From Sorangium cellulosum (GTDB taxonomy: Bacteria; Myxococcota_A; Polyangia; Polyangiales; Polyangiaceae): a stretch of DNA of 56,740 nucleotides. Made by a program: the position numbers and the translations under genes. Positions 1-8,202 of the stretch are shown in pieces. The notes beneath the pieces are model-generated. The model had not been told where the DNA came from and did no database searches. It worked only from the letters and a program-made list of their open reading frames with translations. Numbering within the stretch: the stretch's first letter is position 1; each line of letters begins with the position of its first letter. The stretch covers positions 1-56,740 of the forward strand of contig DYPH01000016.1 of the NCBI GenBank assembly GCA_020720045.1. The letters run 5' to 3'.

Positions 1-74
1 GCAGCAATTTCGCCGGCAGCGTCGACGCCGGAGACGGCGGGCCCCATCGGCGAGGGGACGGGGAATCCAGGCCA

Positions 75-983
75 ATGCCCCGCTTCACCGACACGGGGAA
101 CGGTCGCCTTCCTACAGAGGCGCCGGCGGCGAGTCGCCTCGTTCCGACCTGGCGCTTCCACGGCCTTCCGGCGACCCACGAAGGGGCGGCGCTTGGGGCC
201 CTCGTCGGAGGCGTGCGTGTGATGGACGCGGAAGTGCATGAACTTACGCCGATTGTGCTCGGGACGACGCGCGTTGCGATTGTCGCGCGCGAGCGCTTCG
301 CCATCGTGAGCGCCTTCGAACGCGGGCGACGCGTTCTCCGATCCGGCGCTTCGCCAGGCGGAGACGGACGCGTAGGCGCCGGGCGGGTGGTTGGTGGTGC
401 GGCTGAGCGCCTGGCGGTCGCCGTGGCCCGTGCTGCGAGGCAGCGGGCTCCGGTCGTCCTGCACGGACCGGCGCGGGCGCGGGCCGCGGTTGCCCTCGAA
501 TTTGCAAAAGATCCTGCGAAGTCGGGCCTCTTCTCGGTCGCGGCGGGGGCCGACGTCGAAGCGCAAATCGAACGTGCCTTTGCCGAGGCGTCGGCCAGCG
601 ACGGGGTCGTATTTGTCGACGACGTCGACCAGCTCACGCCGATCGCGCAAGCTTCTTTTCTTAGGCTTCTTCGGCGGTTTGAAGGGACGCGAGTCGTTGT
701 CGGAACCGCGCAGGCGCTTGCCGGGCTCGTCGTCGAGGGGCGGTTTCGCCGGGATCTTCGCGATCGGCTCGCTGTCGTCGTACTCGAACTGCCGTCGCGG
801 GCCGCTGAGCCGCCGCAACCGTTCGCGCAGGCGAAGGCGGCTGTCGTGGACGGTTTTGAACGGAACTACGCCACGTCGGTCCTTGCGTGGTCGGAGGGGC
901 ATGTGGCACGTGCCGCCAAGAAATCGGGATTGAACCGGGCGAGTCTGTATCGCCTGCTCGAGCGCCTCGACCGCGCTCGGTAG
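75..983 (+). CDS. Degenerate sigma-54-activator-like regulator with Fis-type HTH
   Basis: The protein has 302 residues. Residues about 258-300 form a Fis-type helix-turn-helix (HVARAAKKSGLNRASLYRLL). The middle looks like a shrunken AAA+ domain of bacterial enhancer-binding proteins: a P-loop position without its GxxGxGK (VVLHGPARARAA, about 127-138), a Walker-B-like strand (GVVFVDDVDQL, 177-187) and a FREDLYYRL-like segment (FRRDLRDRL, 224-232). No GAFTGA loop is visible. Inference: it binds DNA but probably neither hydrolyses ATP nor remodels sigma-54 polymerase. Residues 87-97 (VLRSGASPGGD) are encoded by a copy of the dispersed palindromic repeat. The frame stays open to the window edge, so the true start may lie upstream. 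ATG 75 is preceded by a G-rich stretch (GAGGGGACGGGG). Confidence 0.6.
   Translation: MPRFTDTGNGRLPTEAPAASRLVPTWRFHGLPATHEGAALGALVGGVRVMDAEVHELTPIVLGTTRVAIVARERFAIVSAFERGRRVLRSGASPGGDGRVGAGRVVGGAAERLAVAVARAARQRAPVVLHGPARARAAVALEFAKDPAKSGLFSVAAGADVEAQIERAFAEASASDGVVFVDDVDQLTPIAQASFLRLLRRFEGTRVVVGTAQALAGLVVEGRFRRDLRDRLAVVVLELPSRAAEPPQPFAQAKAAVVDGFERNYATSVLAWSEGHVARAAKKSGLNRASLYRLLERLDRAR
333..365 (+). repeat. Dispersed palindromic repeat, intragenic copy
   Basis: This copy matches the approximately 33-bp family found elsewhere in the window: outer arms TCTCCG/CGGAGA and inner arm CCGGCG, with one mismatch in the second inner arm. It is read in frame as VLRSGASPGGD inside the regulator at 75-983. 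Confidence 0.8.
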
Positions 984-1101
984 TTCCTATTCCGCTTCAC
1001 CATTCGCGGCACGCATGCGAACGTTCGACGGCGTCGACTTGCCTCGATCTTCGTGGAAATTACCGAAGTGCGCGCCCCCGCTGCTTCTTGGAGTCCCCCC
1101 C

Positions 1102-3312
1102 ATGCGTCTCTCGCGCTCTGCCCCGTTCTACCTCGCGAGCGCTTCCGCGCTTCCGCTCTTCTTTTTCGTTGCCTGTTCGACGGCGACGCCGGGGCCCACG
1201 GCCACCGACGCCGGGGTCGATGCGACGATGCCCGACGCCGCGCCAGTGCTCGACAGCGGTGCTGTCACGGATGCCGCTGACGCCGGCCCGACCGGCTGTG
1301 GGGCAGGTTTTGCGAGCAAATGCGACGTCGGAGAGGCGTGCACCAAAGATGTAGACTGCAAACTTGCAAACTGCATCGGTGGCGTCTGCAAGAGTGCTTC
1401 ATGCACGAACGGAAAGCGGGACGGCGACGAAGTCGGCATCGACTGCGGCGGCGCGTGCAGCTCCAAGTGTGACGGGGACGTCTGCGCCGCCGATGCCGAC
1501 TGCAAGAGCAAGACGTGTAGCGCTGGTGTATGCGCGCCGCGCGGCACGAAATCCTGCGGCGTTGGCGTCGCGGCGACGTGTGCAAACGGGGAGCTGTGCG
1601 AGCAGGACAAGGACTGCACCTCGGTCTATTGCTCGGGCAACCTCTGCGCCGCCCCCGACGCGGTATCCCACCAGGACGGCCGCATCAACGCCGGCGAGAC
1701 TGGGATCGACTGCGGCGGGAGCATCAAAGCGACGAACCTCTGCCCGGGCGGCCAAGGCTGCGTCGATGGCAGTGATTGTCAGGGACTTTGTGCCGCAAAT
1801 ACCTGCGCGGCGCCGACCCACACCGACGGCAAGAAGAACCTCGGCGAGAGTGACGTCGACTGCGGCGGCGCCGTGCTCGACGCAGCGGGGAAGGCGGCTC
1901 CGATTTGCGGGACGGGGAAGACGTGCGTTCGGGGCGCCGACTGCGAGAGCCAATTCTGTGGCGCCGCGGGGACTTGCGAGCCGCGGAAGGCGGGGCGCAA
2001 GGACGGCGACGAGACCGACGTCGACTGTGGTGGCACCAAAGACCCCGACACCAACGTCGTTCCGCCGCGCTGTGACGACGCAAAGGGATGCCTCGTCGAC
2101 GGCGATTGCAAGGGATCGTCCTGCTCCCAGGCGGGACGCGTATGTGTTGCTGGCCGCTCGTGCCGCACCGGCTACGCAGGCGTAGAAACGTGTGGAAAAC
2201 GGGAAGATGGCGACGTCGGCGTCGCACACGACAGCTGCTGCACCTCGCTCCCGCTGCCGACGATCGCGACTACGCGCCTCGACAAGTACGAGATCACGGC
2301 CGGTCGCATGCGCCAGTTCGTCACCGCGCTCGCCGGCACCGTCGACGCTCAGGGGGCCCCCTACGGCGCGAACGTGAAGAAGTGGGCAACCGATCAGATC
2401 GCGGCGAACACGCCGGTCGGCCAAAACCTCTCCGCCCAGATCACCCCGAATCTACTCGCGTTGTTGCCGACGACCGCCGACCCGAACACGCCGCTCAACC
2501 TCTTCGTCCAGCTTGGCGGCACGACGATGGACGCCCGGTGGCCGAGTTCCTACCAAGGCTGCGCGATGGCGCGCGGCGCCGCTGGTCACGCGACCTACTG
2601 GGCCGATCCCGCTCAGCTCGCCTTCTACGGGTACCCCGCCCGCGTCGTCGCCAAGGACTCCCTCGACGCAAAGTCCCTGAATTGTACGCCTTATTGGATG
2701 TTTGCCGCCTTCTGCGCCTGGGACGGCGGCAAGGTCGCCTCGATGAACGAAGTGTGGGACGCCTACAGCACCGATGCCTACCCCTGGGGACCGAGCGGCC
2801 TCAATGGCGCTGGCGCTCCGGTCTCCGGTGACCAGACGAGCCTCAATGTGCCGTTTGATTACGAACGCTCTGTTGGCTTTTACACGGTCCGCTATCGCCA
2901 CTATCAGTTCCCCGGCGTGCCGACGGTCGACGACATTTCCCCGCAAATCGCCGCCCCCGGTCGCTTCCTCGCAGACGCTTCGCGTCTGAAAGGGAACGGG
3001 CAGTCGTGGATGGATCTCGGCGCGAACCTGATCGAATACACGTCGACGGTTTACCAGCAGAATCGCGCAAATTTCTGTGACTACAGCCTCGGCGACGATG
3101 ACAACCCGGCGAACGCCCCCTGTCGGAATTTTACACCGCCGGGCGGAAACCAGCCGGTGAACGGCACCCTCCGCGACGCCGGAACCATTCCCGGAATGTG
3201 GCTATTCAGCGCGAGCTGGGAAGGGCACGGGTTCACGCGCGGTGGGTGGAATCTTTCCGCCCATACTCAATACGGAAAGATCGGCGCACGCTGCTCGCGT
3301 CCGAAGCTGTAA
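1102..3312 (+). CDS. Cys-rich repeat lipoprotein with FGE/SUMF1-like C-terminal domain
   Basis: The 736-residue protein starts at ATG 1102, which opens a lipoprotein signal peptide ending FFFVAC; an in-frame ATG at 1015 would place 29 unlikely residues before it. Residues about 66-380 are Cys-rich repeats built on DGxExDxDCGG followed by C-x-DC spacing. Residues about 392-736 match formylglycine-generating-enzyme/PvdO-type (FGE-sulfatase) proteins: LDKYEITAGRM at its start, a YWMFAAFCAWDGGK segment and a GARCSR end. I cannot identify the catalytic Cys pair of true FGE, so enzymatic activity is uncertain. It is probably anchored at the cell surface or in the periplasm. Two paralogues lie at 52450 and 54817. 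No partner gene is adjacent. Confidence 0.85.
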   Translation: MRLSRSAPFYLASASALPLFFFVACSTATPGPTATDAGVDATMPDAAPVLDSGAVTDAADAGPTGCGAGFASKCDVGEACTKDVDCKLANCIGGVCKSASCTNGKRDGDEVGIDCGGACSSKCDGDVCAADADCKSKTCSAGVCAPRGTKSCGVGVAATCANGELCEQDKDCTSVYCSGNLCAAPDAVSHQDGRINAGETGIDCGGSIKATNLCPGGQGCVDGSDCQGLCAANTCAAPTHTDGKKNLGESDVDCGGAVLDAAGKAAPICGTGKTCVRGADCESQFCGAAGTCEPRKAGRKDGDETDVDCGGTKDPDTNVVPPRCDDAKGCLVDGDCKGSSCSQAGRVCVAGRSCRTGYAGVETCGKREDGDVGVAHDSCCTSLPLPTIATTRLDKYEITAGRMRQFVTALAGTVDAQGAPYGANVKKWATDQIAANTPVGQNLSAQITPNLLALLPTTADPNTPLNLFVQLGGTTMDARWPSSYQGCAMARGAAGHATYWADPAQLAFYGYPARVVAKDSLDAKSLNCTPYWMFAAFCAWDGGKVASMNEVWDAYSTDAYPWGPSGLNGAGAPVSGDQTSLNVPFDYERSVGFYTVRYRHYQFPGVPTVDDISPQIAAPGRFLADASRLKGNGQSWMDLGANLIEYTSTVYQQNRANFCDYSLGDDDNPANAPCRNFTPPGGNQPVNGTLRDAGTIPGMWLFSASWEGHGFTRGGWNLSAHTQYGKIGARCSRPKL

Positions 3313-3471
3313 GTCGCTCGCTAGAAACGAGCATGCGCCACGAACAAACGGCGTTCCCCCTCGAAGACCTCGACGTGCTGAGGGCCTGCCTTCTGCTCCT
3401 TGGCTCTCGCGACCGTGATCTCGGTTTGCTCGAGAAGCTTCATTGAGTCACCGCTTCGCGAACCAACGAAA

Positions 3472-3501
3472 GAGCCCGAAGACCGTTGGATCTTCGGGCT
3501 C
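3472..3501. terminator. Bidirectional hairpin terminator between convergent genes
   Basis: A perfect 11-bp inverted repeat, GAGCCCGAAGA and TCTTCGGGCTC, is separated by 8 nt. On the minus strand it is followed by a T-rich stretch (TTTCGTTGGTT) 20 nt past the LysR stop. It also lies downstream of the plus-strand gene ending at 3312. The 160 bp before it shows no gene. Confidence 0.7.
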
Positions 3502-3521
3502 TGGTTTCCGCAGCACGCCAG

Positions 3522-4481
3522 CTAGCGGGCCGCTTGCATCGGTGTGAGGCAGCGAATTCCGGAGACGGGCGCGCTCGGGATCGGTTCCAGCGCCTCACCG
3601 GCGTGAATGGGGCCGCTGGGCCGCCGCTTCTGAGCGTCAAGGACGGCGTCGAGCACCGCGCGCACGCGGGGATCGTCGTTCCGCCCGGGCCGGTAGAGCG
3701 CGAACATCACCAACGGCTCGTGGGGCAGCTCCGGCAGGACGATCTCGAGGCGCCCGGCAGCAAGAGAATCCTCGGCGAGATCCCTGGGAATTCGGGCGAT
3801 ACCGCAGCCCCCTTCCGCGAGTTCAACGAGGGGGAGCGGATCGGTGCTTCGGAGCGTGCTCTTGCAACGGACACGGACCGGTCCTCCCGCGCCGGCAAGG
3901 CGCAGCTCCCCTTCGCCTTCGGAGCGGGCGTCGAGAAAGGGGTGGTCGGCGAGCTGAGCAGGCTCCGTCGGACGGCCGTGGCGGTCCAAATAGGCTGGCG
4001 AAGCGACGAGAACGAGCGACTCTTCGCCGATCTTTCGCGCGACGAGCGAGTGTGCGTCGATCGGTCCCGTTCGAAAAGCGAGGTCGATCTCTTCGGCGAT
4101 CAGTCGCGCAGGCATTGCGTGGAGATCGAGGGCGACCTGGAGCTGGGGATGGGCGACGAGGAGCGACGGGAGTAACGGAACGAGCCGATGCATGGCGAAG
4201 CTCGTCGGCGCAACAACATGAATTCGCCCGCGAACCGGCCCCTCGGACGTCGCCACGGCGGCGATCGCATCGCCGACGCTTTCCAAGAGCTGCTTCGCAT
4301 GAGGTAGGAACGCGCGCCCCTCCGCCGTCAGCACGAAATTTCGCGCGTCGCGATCGATCAGCCGGCAGCCGACCGTCTCCTCGAGGCGTGAGAGCTGGCG
4401 GGTCGCCGTGGAGCGGCCGACGTGAAGCGCGCGCGCTGCCGCGGCAAGCGCCCATTGGGCGCAACGCCCGCGTCGGCGCAA
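3522..4481 (-). CDS. LysR-family transcriptional regulator
   Basis: The 319-residue protein carries a LysR winged HTH near its N-terminus (ALAAAARALHVGRSTATRQL, then SRLEETVGCRLIDRD) and a substrate-binding effector domain from about residue 80 (GRIHVVAPTSFAMHRLVP; SLVARKIGEESLVLVASPAYL). The only start found is TTG 4481. Further upstream in frame comes a stop with no ATG or GTG. Compared with typical LysR proteins the first helix before the AAARAL segment is short and unusual (RRRGRCAQW), so the N-terminus may be damaged or the start misread. The effector and targets are unknown. It is preceded on the same strand by the frameshifted gene ending at 4665. Confidence 0.8.
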   Translation of the reverse strand: MRRRGRCAQWALAAAARALHVGRSTATRQLSRLEETVGCRLIDRDARNFVLTAEGRAFLPHAKQLLESVGDAIAAVATSEGPVRGRIHVVAPTSFAMHRLVPLLPSLLVAHPQLQVALDLHAMPARLIAEEIDLAFRTGPIDAHSLVARKIGEESLVLVASPAYLDRHGRPTEPAQLADHPFLDARSEGEGELRLAGAGGPVRVRCKSTLRSTDPLPLVELAEGGCGIARIPRDLAEDSLAAGRLEIVLPELPHEPLVMFALYRPGRNDDPRVRAVLDAVLDAQKRRPSGPIHAGEALEPIPSAPVSGIRCLTPMQAAR

Positions 4482-4664
4482 TGCGCCAACTGTTTTGGGA
4501 CGTTCGAGCTCGCCACCGGCCCCACCCGGTTAACAACCCTCGTGCTCGTGCGACCCCCGTCGCCGAGCCTCGTCCCCGTACCGCACCGAACGTCGCACCT
4601 TTCGCTGCGGTGCGCTGTTCGAAAAAACGCAATCCAGCTGCGCAGGTTAGAGCATCTCCGGCCG

Positions 4665-5464
4665 TCAGCGTTGACCCCAGGGGCGGAACGGCGTCGACTC
4701 CGGCGGGAGCCAGCTGGCGTTCCCTGCGCTGACGGTCGCTTTCGGCGTCATGCACGGCGGCGGCGGCGGAGGGACGGTCGGGTGCGCGGTGCGCGGTGCG
4801 AGGGCGCGTTCCTGGGCATAGAGTTCGGGAAATGCGTCGGCGCGGCCTACCGACGCGAGCGTATTTAGTCGAATTAAAAAGGGGAGTTCGTCGATGCGAA
4901 TCGGTCCGAGTGGCGGTGCCGCATCCAGCTCTTTTTCGAGGCGAGCGAGGGCGGTCGCTACCGGCGCCGACGGCGGCGCGTGGGGGTCGACGGTCGGCGG
5001 AGTGCTCGTCTGCAGGATCAGTTCGGCGCGCTCGCGGGCGCCGTTGAGGAGGACGGTCAGGAAGACCAACTGCAGAAATCGAGTGGTTTCCGTGCGAAGC
5101 CCGAGCCGCTCCCAGGGGAACAAAACCCCCGGTAGCCGCGCCCCACCGCCTCGAAGCCGTCGAGGAGCTGGACGAGGGCGAGCTCCTGGGGCGCGAGAAC
5201 CAGGGCCCGGGTCGGCGGCTGATCGGCAAGGAAATTCCGGATGATGCGCTCGGTGGCGTTGCACACCGGCGGCGTGATTCCCCGGGCATCGAGGCGCCGT
5301 CGCGCCGCAGGGACGCCGGTCGCGTACATCGTGCCGGTCGGCGCCTCCCCAGCGGCGCCGCGGAGGTGAATTGGCGCCTCGGGGAACAGCGAGAGTTCCG
5401 CCAGAAGGGGCGCGCCGACCGAGTAGCTGATGAGGGCGTCGTCGATGCGAAAGGTGGTGAGCAT
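4665..5464 (-). CDS. Unknown protein, interrupted by a frameshift
   Basis: Two minus-strand frames join into one protein of about 265 residues. The first begins MLTTFRIDDALISYSVGAPL at ATG 5464 and runs through LVQLLDGFEAVGRGYRG. The second continues VLFPWERLGLRTETTRFLQL and ends near PELYAQERALAPRTAHP with a proline-rich tail. Adding one G to the G5 run (C5 on the plus strand, 5126-5130) restores a single frame. No signal peptide or family was recognised. The second half is helical, and the tail PPPPPP is low complexity. It lies downstream of the TPR/barrel gene but in a separate frame and with an 86-bp gap. It may be a pseudogene or an assembly error. Confidence 0.5.
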
Positions 5465-5550
5465 CCGGCAAGCGTTTCACGCCCGACGAGGGGTGCCGAG
5501 GAGGAACATTGGCCTCCTACTGTGCGGCATTTGAAACGGGACCGCCGAAA

Positions 5551-8202
5551 TCAAAGGCGGGTTTCGAGGCGAACGCCCCCTTCATACATCCGGAATCCGG
5601 AGATGCTCGTGCTCGCCGAATTCGTCAGCTGCCCGTAAACTTCCCCGCGCAAATGCCGATGAAAACGAACGCCACCGCTGAGGAAAAAGCGGTAAATAGG
5701 TTGCGTGCTTTCCTGATTAATCTTCTGGAGACCGACGGCTGCAAGGGCATTGTAAACAAACGCCTTATTCGGATCGTCTTCCACGAGCTGCCCGAAGGCT
5801 TCGCCGACGATGAGCCGCGCCGGGCTGAAGTACGCGCGGGGGGAGGTCGCCGCGAAGCCGAGGAGCTGCCCGTTGACGCCGAGCTTTGCCGTCGGGCTCT
5901 TCGTGAGATCGCTGTAAATGCTTAAAAATGTGAGGCCACGCGCGTTGCCATCGGTGACGATCGCCGTCGCCGCCTCGGCGTAGAAGGAGAGCGGTCCGAG
6001 GAGCGGTCCGTTCGCCGTCGCCGCCACCGTGTGGAGCTGGAGCTTCGCGGCGATCATGCCGGCGGTGTAGGAAAAGGCGTCGCTCGTGTACCCGAGAGAG
6101 GCCTGGTATTTCGTCCCGATGCGACGCGTCGCCTTCGCTTGAAGCCAGGGGCGCAGCGTCCCGGACGTTCCGTCGGCGCTCATCCACTGGCCGCCGACGC
6201 GCCCGACAAGGGTGTAGCTTCCCCCTTCTCGAACGGTCAGTTGGGTTCCAAAACCGACGACCTCCCCGTGCATATTTACGTTTGTTATGACCGCTTTTCG
6301 TACGTTTGCATCGATAGCCAGTCTCCATTGACGATCGAGGTCAAACTCGCTCCGTGCCGCGTACGTCGTCGAGCGATTGGTCCCATTGTCCGTCGACGTG
6401 GAGAGGGCGACGCCAAAGCGCGGCGCATGGGCCTCCCGCAGCCGATCGAGGAAGCCTACGGCGTCCGGCGACGGGAATTTGCTTCCGGCGAGCGCCCCCT
6501 CGACGGTGCGAAACGCATCCCGCTCGAAGCCGAGGGCGTGGCTGGCGTCGGCGAAGCCGAGCTGGGCGTCAAAGGAGTCGGCACGCAGGGCGCGTGCTTG
6601 CCGGTAGAGTACGCGGGCCGCCTCGTAGTCGCCTTGCTGCATCCGAAGGCGCGCAAGGCCAAGAAGTGGCTCGACTTTCTCGGGAAACTGCTCGCACAAG
6701 CCGCGGAGGTTCCGCTCGGCATCGTCGTCGTGGCGCCGTTGGATTTCCGCGCCGGCCGACGCGATCGCCGCTTCGAAGAGCTCCGCTTTCGAGGTCGCGA
6801 GCGCCGAAGCGGTCTTTGCATAGGTGAGCACCGCGTCGTCATCGATCGGGAGCTGGGCGAGGGAGGTCCACAAGCGCAACGCCTTGGGATTCTTCACTGT
6901 TCCTGCGAGCAGTGCGGTGCGCGCCTCCTGGGGCCGTCGCTGGGCGAGGAGCGCGGAGCCGAGGAGGAGGGGCGCGTCGACGCTCGCCGGCATCGTCACG
7001 AGCGCCGCCCGCGAGAGGCGCTCGGAGGCGGCGAATTCGTGGCGGTCCATCGCCTGGTTGGCCGAGCGAATCTGGAGGCCGTGGATGAGCGTCGGGAGCG
7101 CCTCGCGGTCGGCGGGCGTCTTGGCGGCAGCGGTTGCTTTCTGAAGAAAGTCAGCCGCTTCCACGAGACTTCCATCGTCAAGGGCCGTCCAGAAGGCGCC
7201 CGCGAAGGTGCCGAAGTCGGCGGGGCCCTCGGCAATCGCCGCCGCATAAGCCTCTTTCGCAAGTGCGCGCGCTTGGGTCGAAAGGGCGGCGCTGCCGCGG
7301 GCACGAAGTAGGCAAAGTCTCGAATTTTTGATATTTTCTTGGGCCGACTCCGGCGGGCCGGGGACGAGCTTCAGCGCTTGGGCGGTAAGCGTCACGACCT
7401 CGGCGCCACGTTTCTTTTCGAGGAGGTTCCAGCTCGCCGCACATCCGTGGTCGAGGGTTGCGGTGGCGAGCTCGGGGCGCTGCCCGGCCACGGCCGCGAG
7501 CCGGTAAAATGCCGTCGCAGCGTCGCCATCCTCCCGCTGCATCGAGGCAATTCTTAGTAAAAACGGGCTTGGCGGCGTGCTCGTGAACGTGGCGAACCAG
7601 CGCGCACGTTCGGGGGCTGGCCAGGCGGCGACGGTGGCGAGGGCGGCGTCAGCGTCTTCCCCCGAATACTCGGCGGCCGCCAGGAGTCGATCGACGAGCG
7701 GCCCACGGGGGACCTCGACGGGCGCCTGCGTCAGTGCGGCGCGAAGGGCACGTCTTTCCAAGGTTTTTACCTCGGCGCGTCCCGGATCGAGCGTCCTTGC
7801 CGTCGCCAACGGGGCGAGCGCATCGAGGGGGAGCCCGCGCGCGAGGGCGAGATCGGCCTGGGCCAGGTATCCATCGACGAAGGTCGGGTCGAGGCGGGTC
7901 GCTTGGTCGGCACCCGGAAAATCGCCGCTCCAGAGCGCCAGGAGCCCGGTCGTGAGAGTCAATTCACAGCGTTCGTGGAGCGTCGCCGGCCGCGCCCGTT
8001 TCAGCGCCTTCTGGGCGCCCGCGGTGTCCTTCGCCTGGCCGAGCCGGCGTGCTTCCGCGAGTGCATCGGCAAACGGGTCGGCCGGTGCGGCCCCTGTAGC
8101 TGCCGCCTGCGCGACCGGTGCAGGGCTGCGCGCTGGCGCACTCCCCGGGGTGACCGCCGATCCATGCGCAAAGAGAAGGGTCGAGAAAAGTGCGGGGATC
8201 AT
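5551..8202 (-). CDS. TPR-repeat protein with C-terminal outer-membrane beta-barrel
   Basis: The 883-residue protein starts at ATG 8202, overlapping the upstream stop by ATGA. It begins with a signal-peptide-like segment (MIPALFSTLLFAHGSA). Residues about 40-580 are helical TPR-like repeats (ARGLPLDALAPLATARTLDP; LLGSALLAQRRPQEARTALL). From about residue 590 it switches to alternating beta strands rich in aromatic residues and ends GGVRLETRL, as expected for an outer-membrane barrel of about 290 residues. This architecture matches the exopolysaccharide exporters PgaA, BcsC and PelB, in which periplasmic TPRs feed a 16-strand pore. The coupled GH5-like gene supports that role by analogy. No glycan synthase is in the window, so the substrate is unknown. 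Confidence 0.7.
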   Translation of the reverse strand: MIPALFSTLLFAHGSAVTPGSAPARSPAPVAQAAATGAAPADPFADALAEARRLGQAKDTAGAQKALKRARPATLHERCELTLTTGLLALWSGDFPGADQATRLDPTFVDGYLAQADLALARGLPLDALAPLATARTLDPGRAEVKTLERRALRAALTQAPVEVPRGPLVDRLLAAAEYSGEDADAALATVAAWPAPERARWFATFTSTPPSPFLLRIASMQREDGDAATAFYRLAAVAGQRPELATATLDHGCAASWNLLEKKRGAEVVTLTAQALKLVPGPPESAQENIKNSRLCLLRARGSAALSTQARALAKEAYAAAIAEGPADFGTFAGAFWTALDDGSLVEAADFLQKATAAAKTPADREALPTLIHGLQIRSANQAMDRHEFAASERLSRAALVTMPASVDAPLLLGSALLAQRRPQEARTALLAGTVKNPKALRLWTSLAQLPIDDDAVLTYAKTASALATSKAELFEAAIASAGAEIQRRHDDDAERNLRGLCEQFPEKVEPLLGLARLRMQQGDYEAARVLYRQARALRADSFDAQLGFADASHALGFERDAFRTVEGALAGSKFPSPDAVGFLDRLREAHAPRFGVALSTSTDNGTNRSTTYAARSEFDLDRQWRLAIDANVRKAVITNVNMHGEVVGFGTQLTVREGGSYTLVGRVGGQWMSADGTSGTLRPWLQAKATRRIGTKYQASLGYTSDAFSYTAGMIAAKLQLHTVAATANGPLLGPLSFYAEAATAIVTDGNARGLTFLSIYSDLTKSPTAKLGVNGQLLGFAATSPRAYFSPARLIVGEAFGQLVEDDPNKAFVYNALAAVGLQKINQESTQPIYRFFLSGGVRFHRHLRGEVYGQLTNSASTSISGFRMYEGGVRLETRL

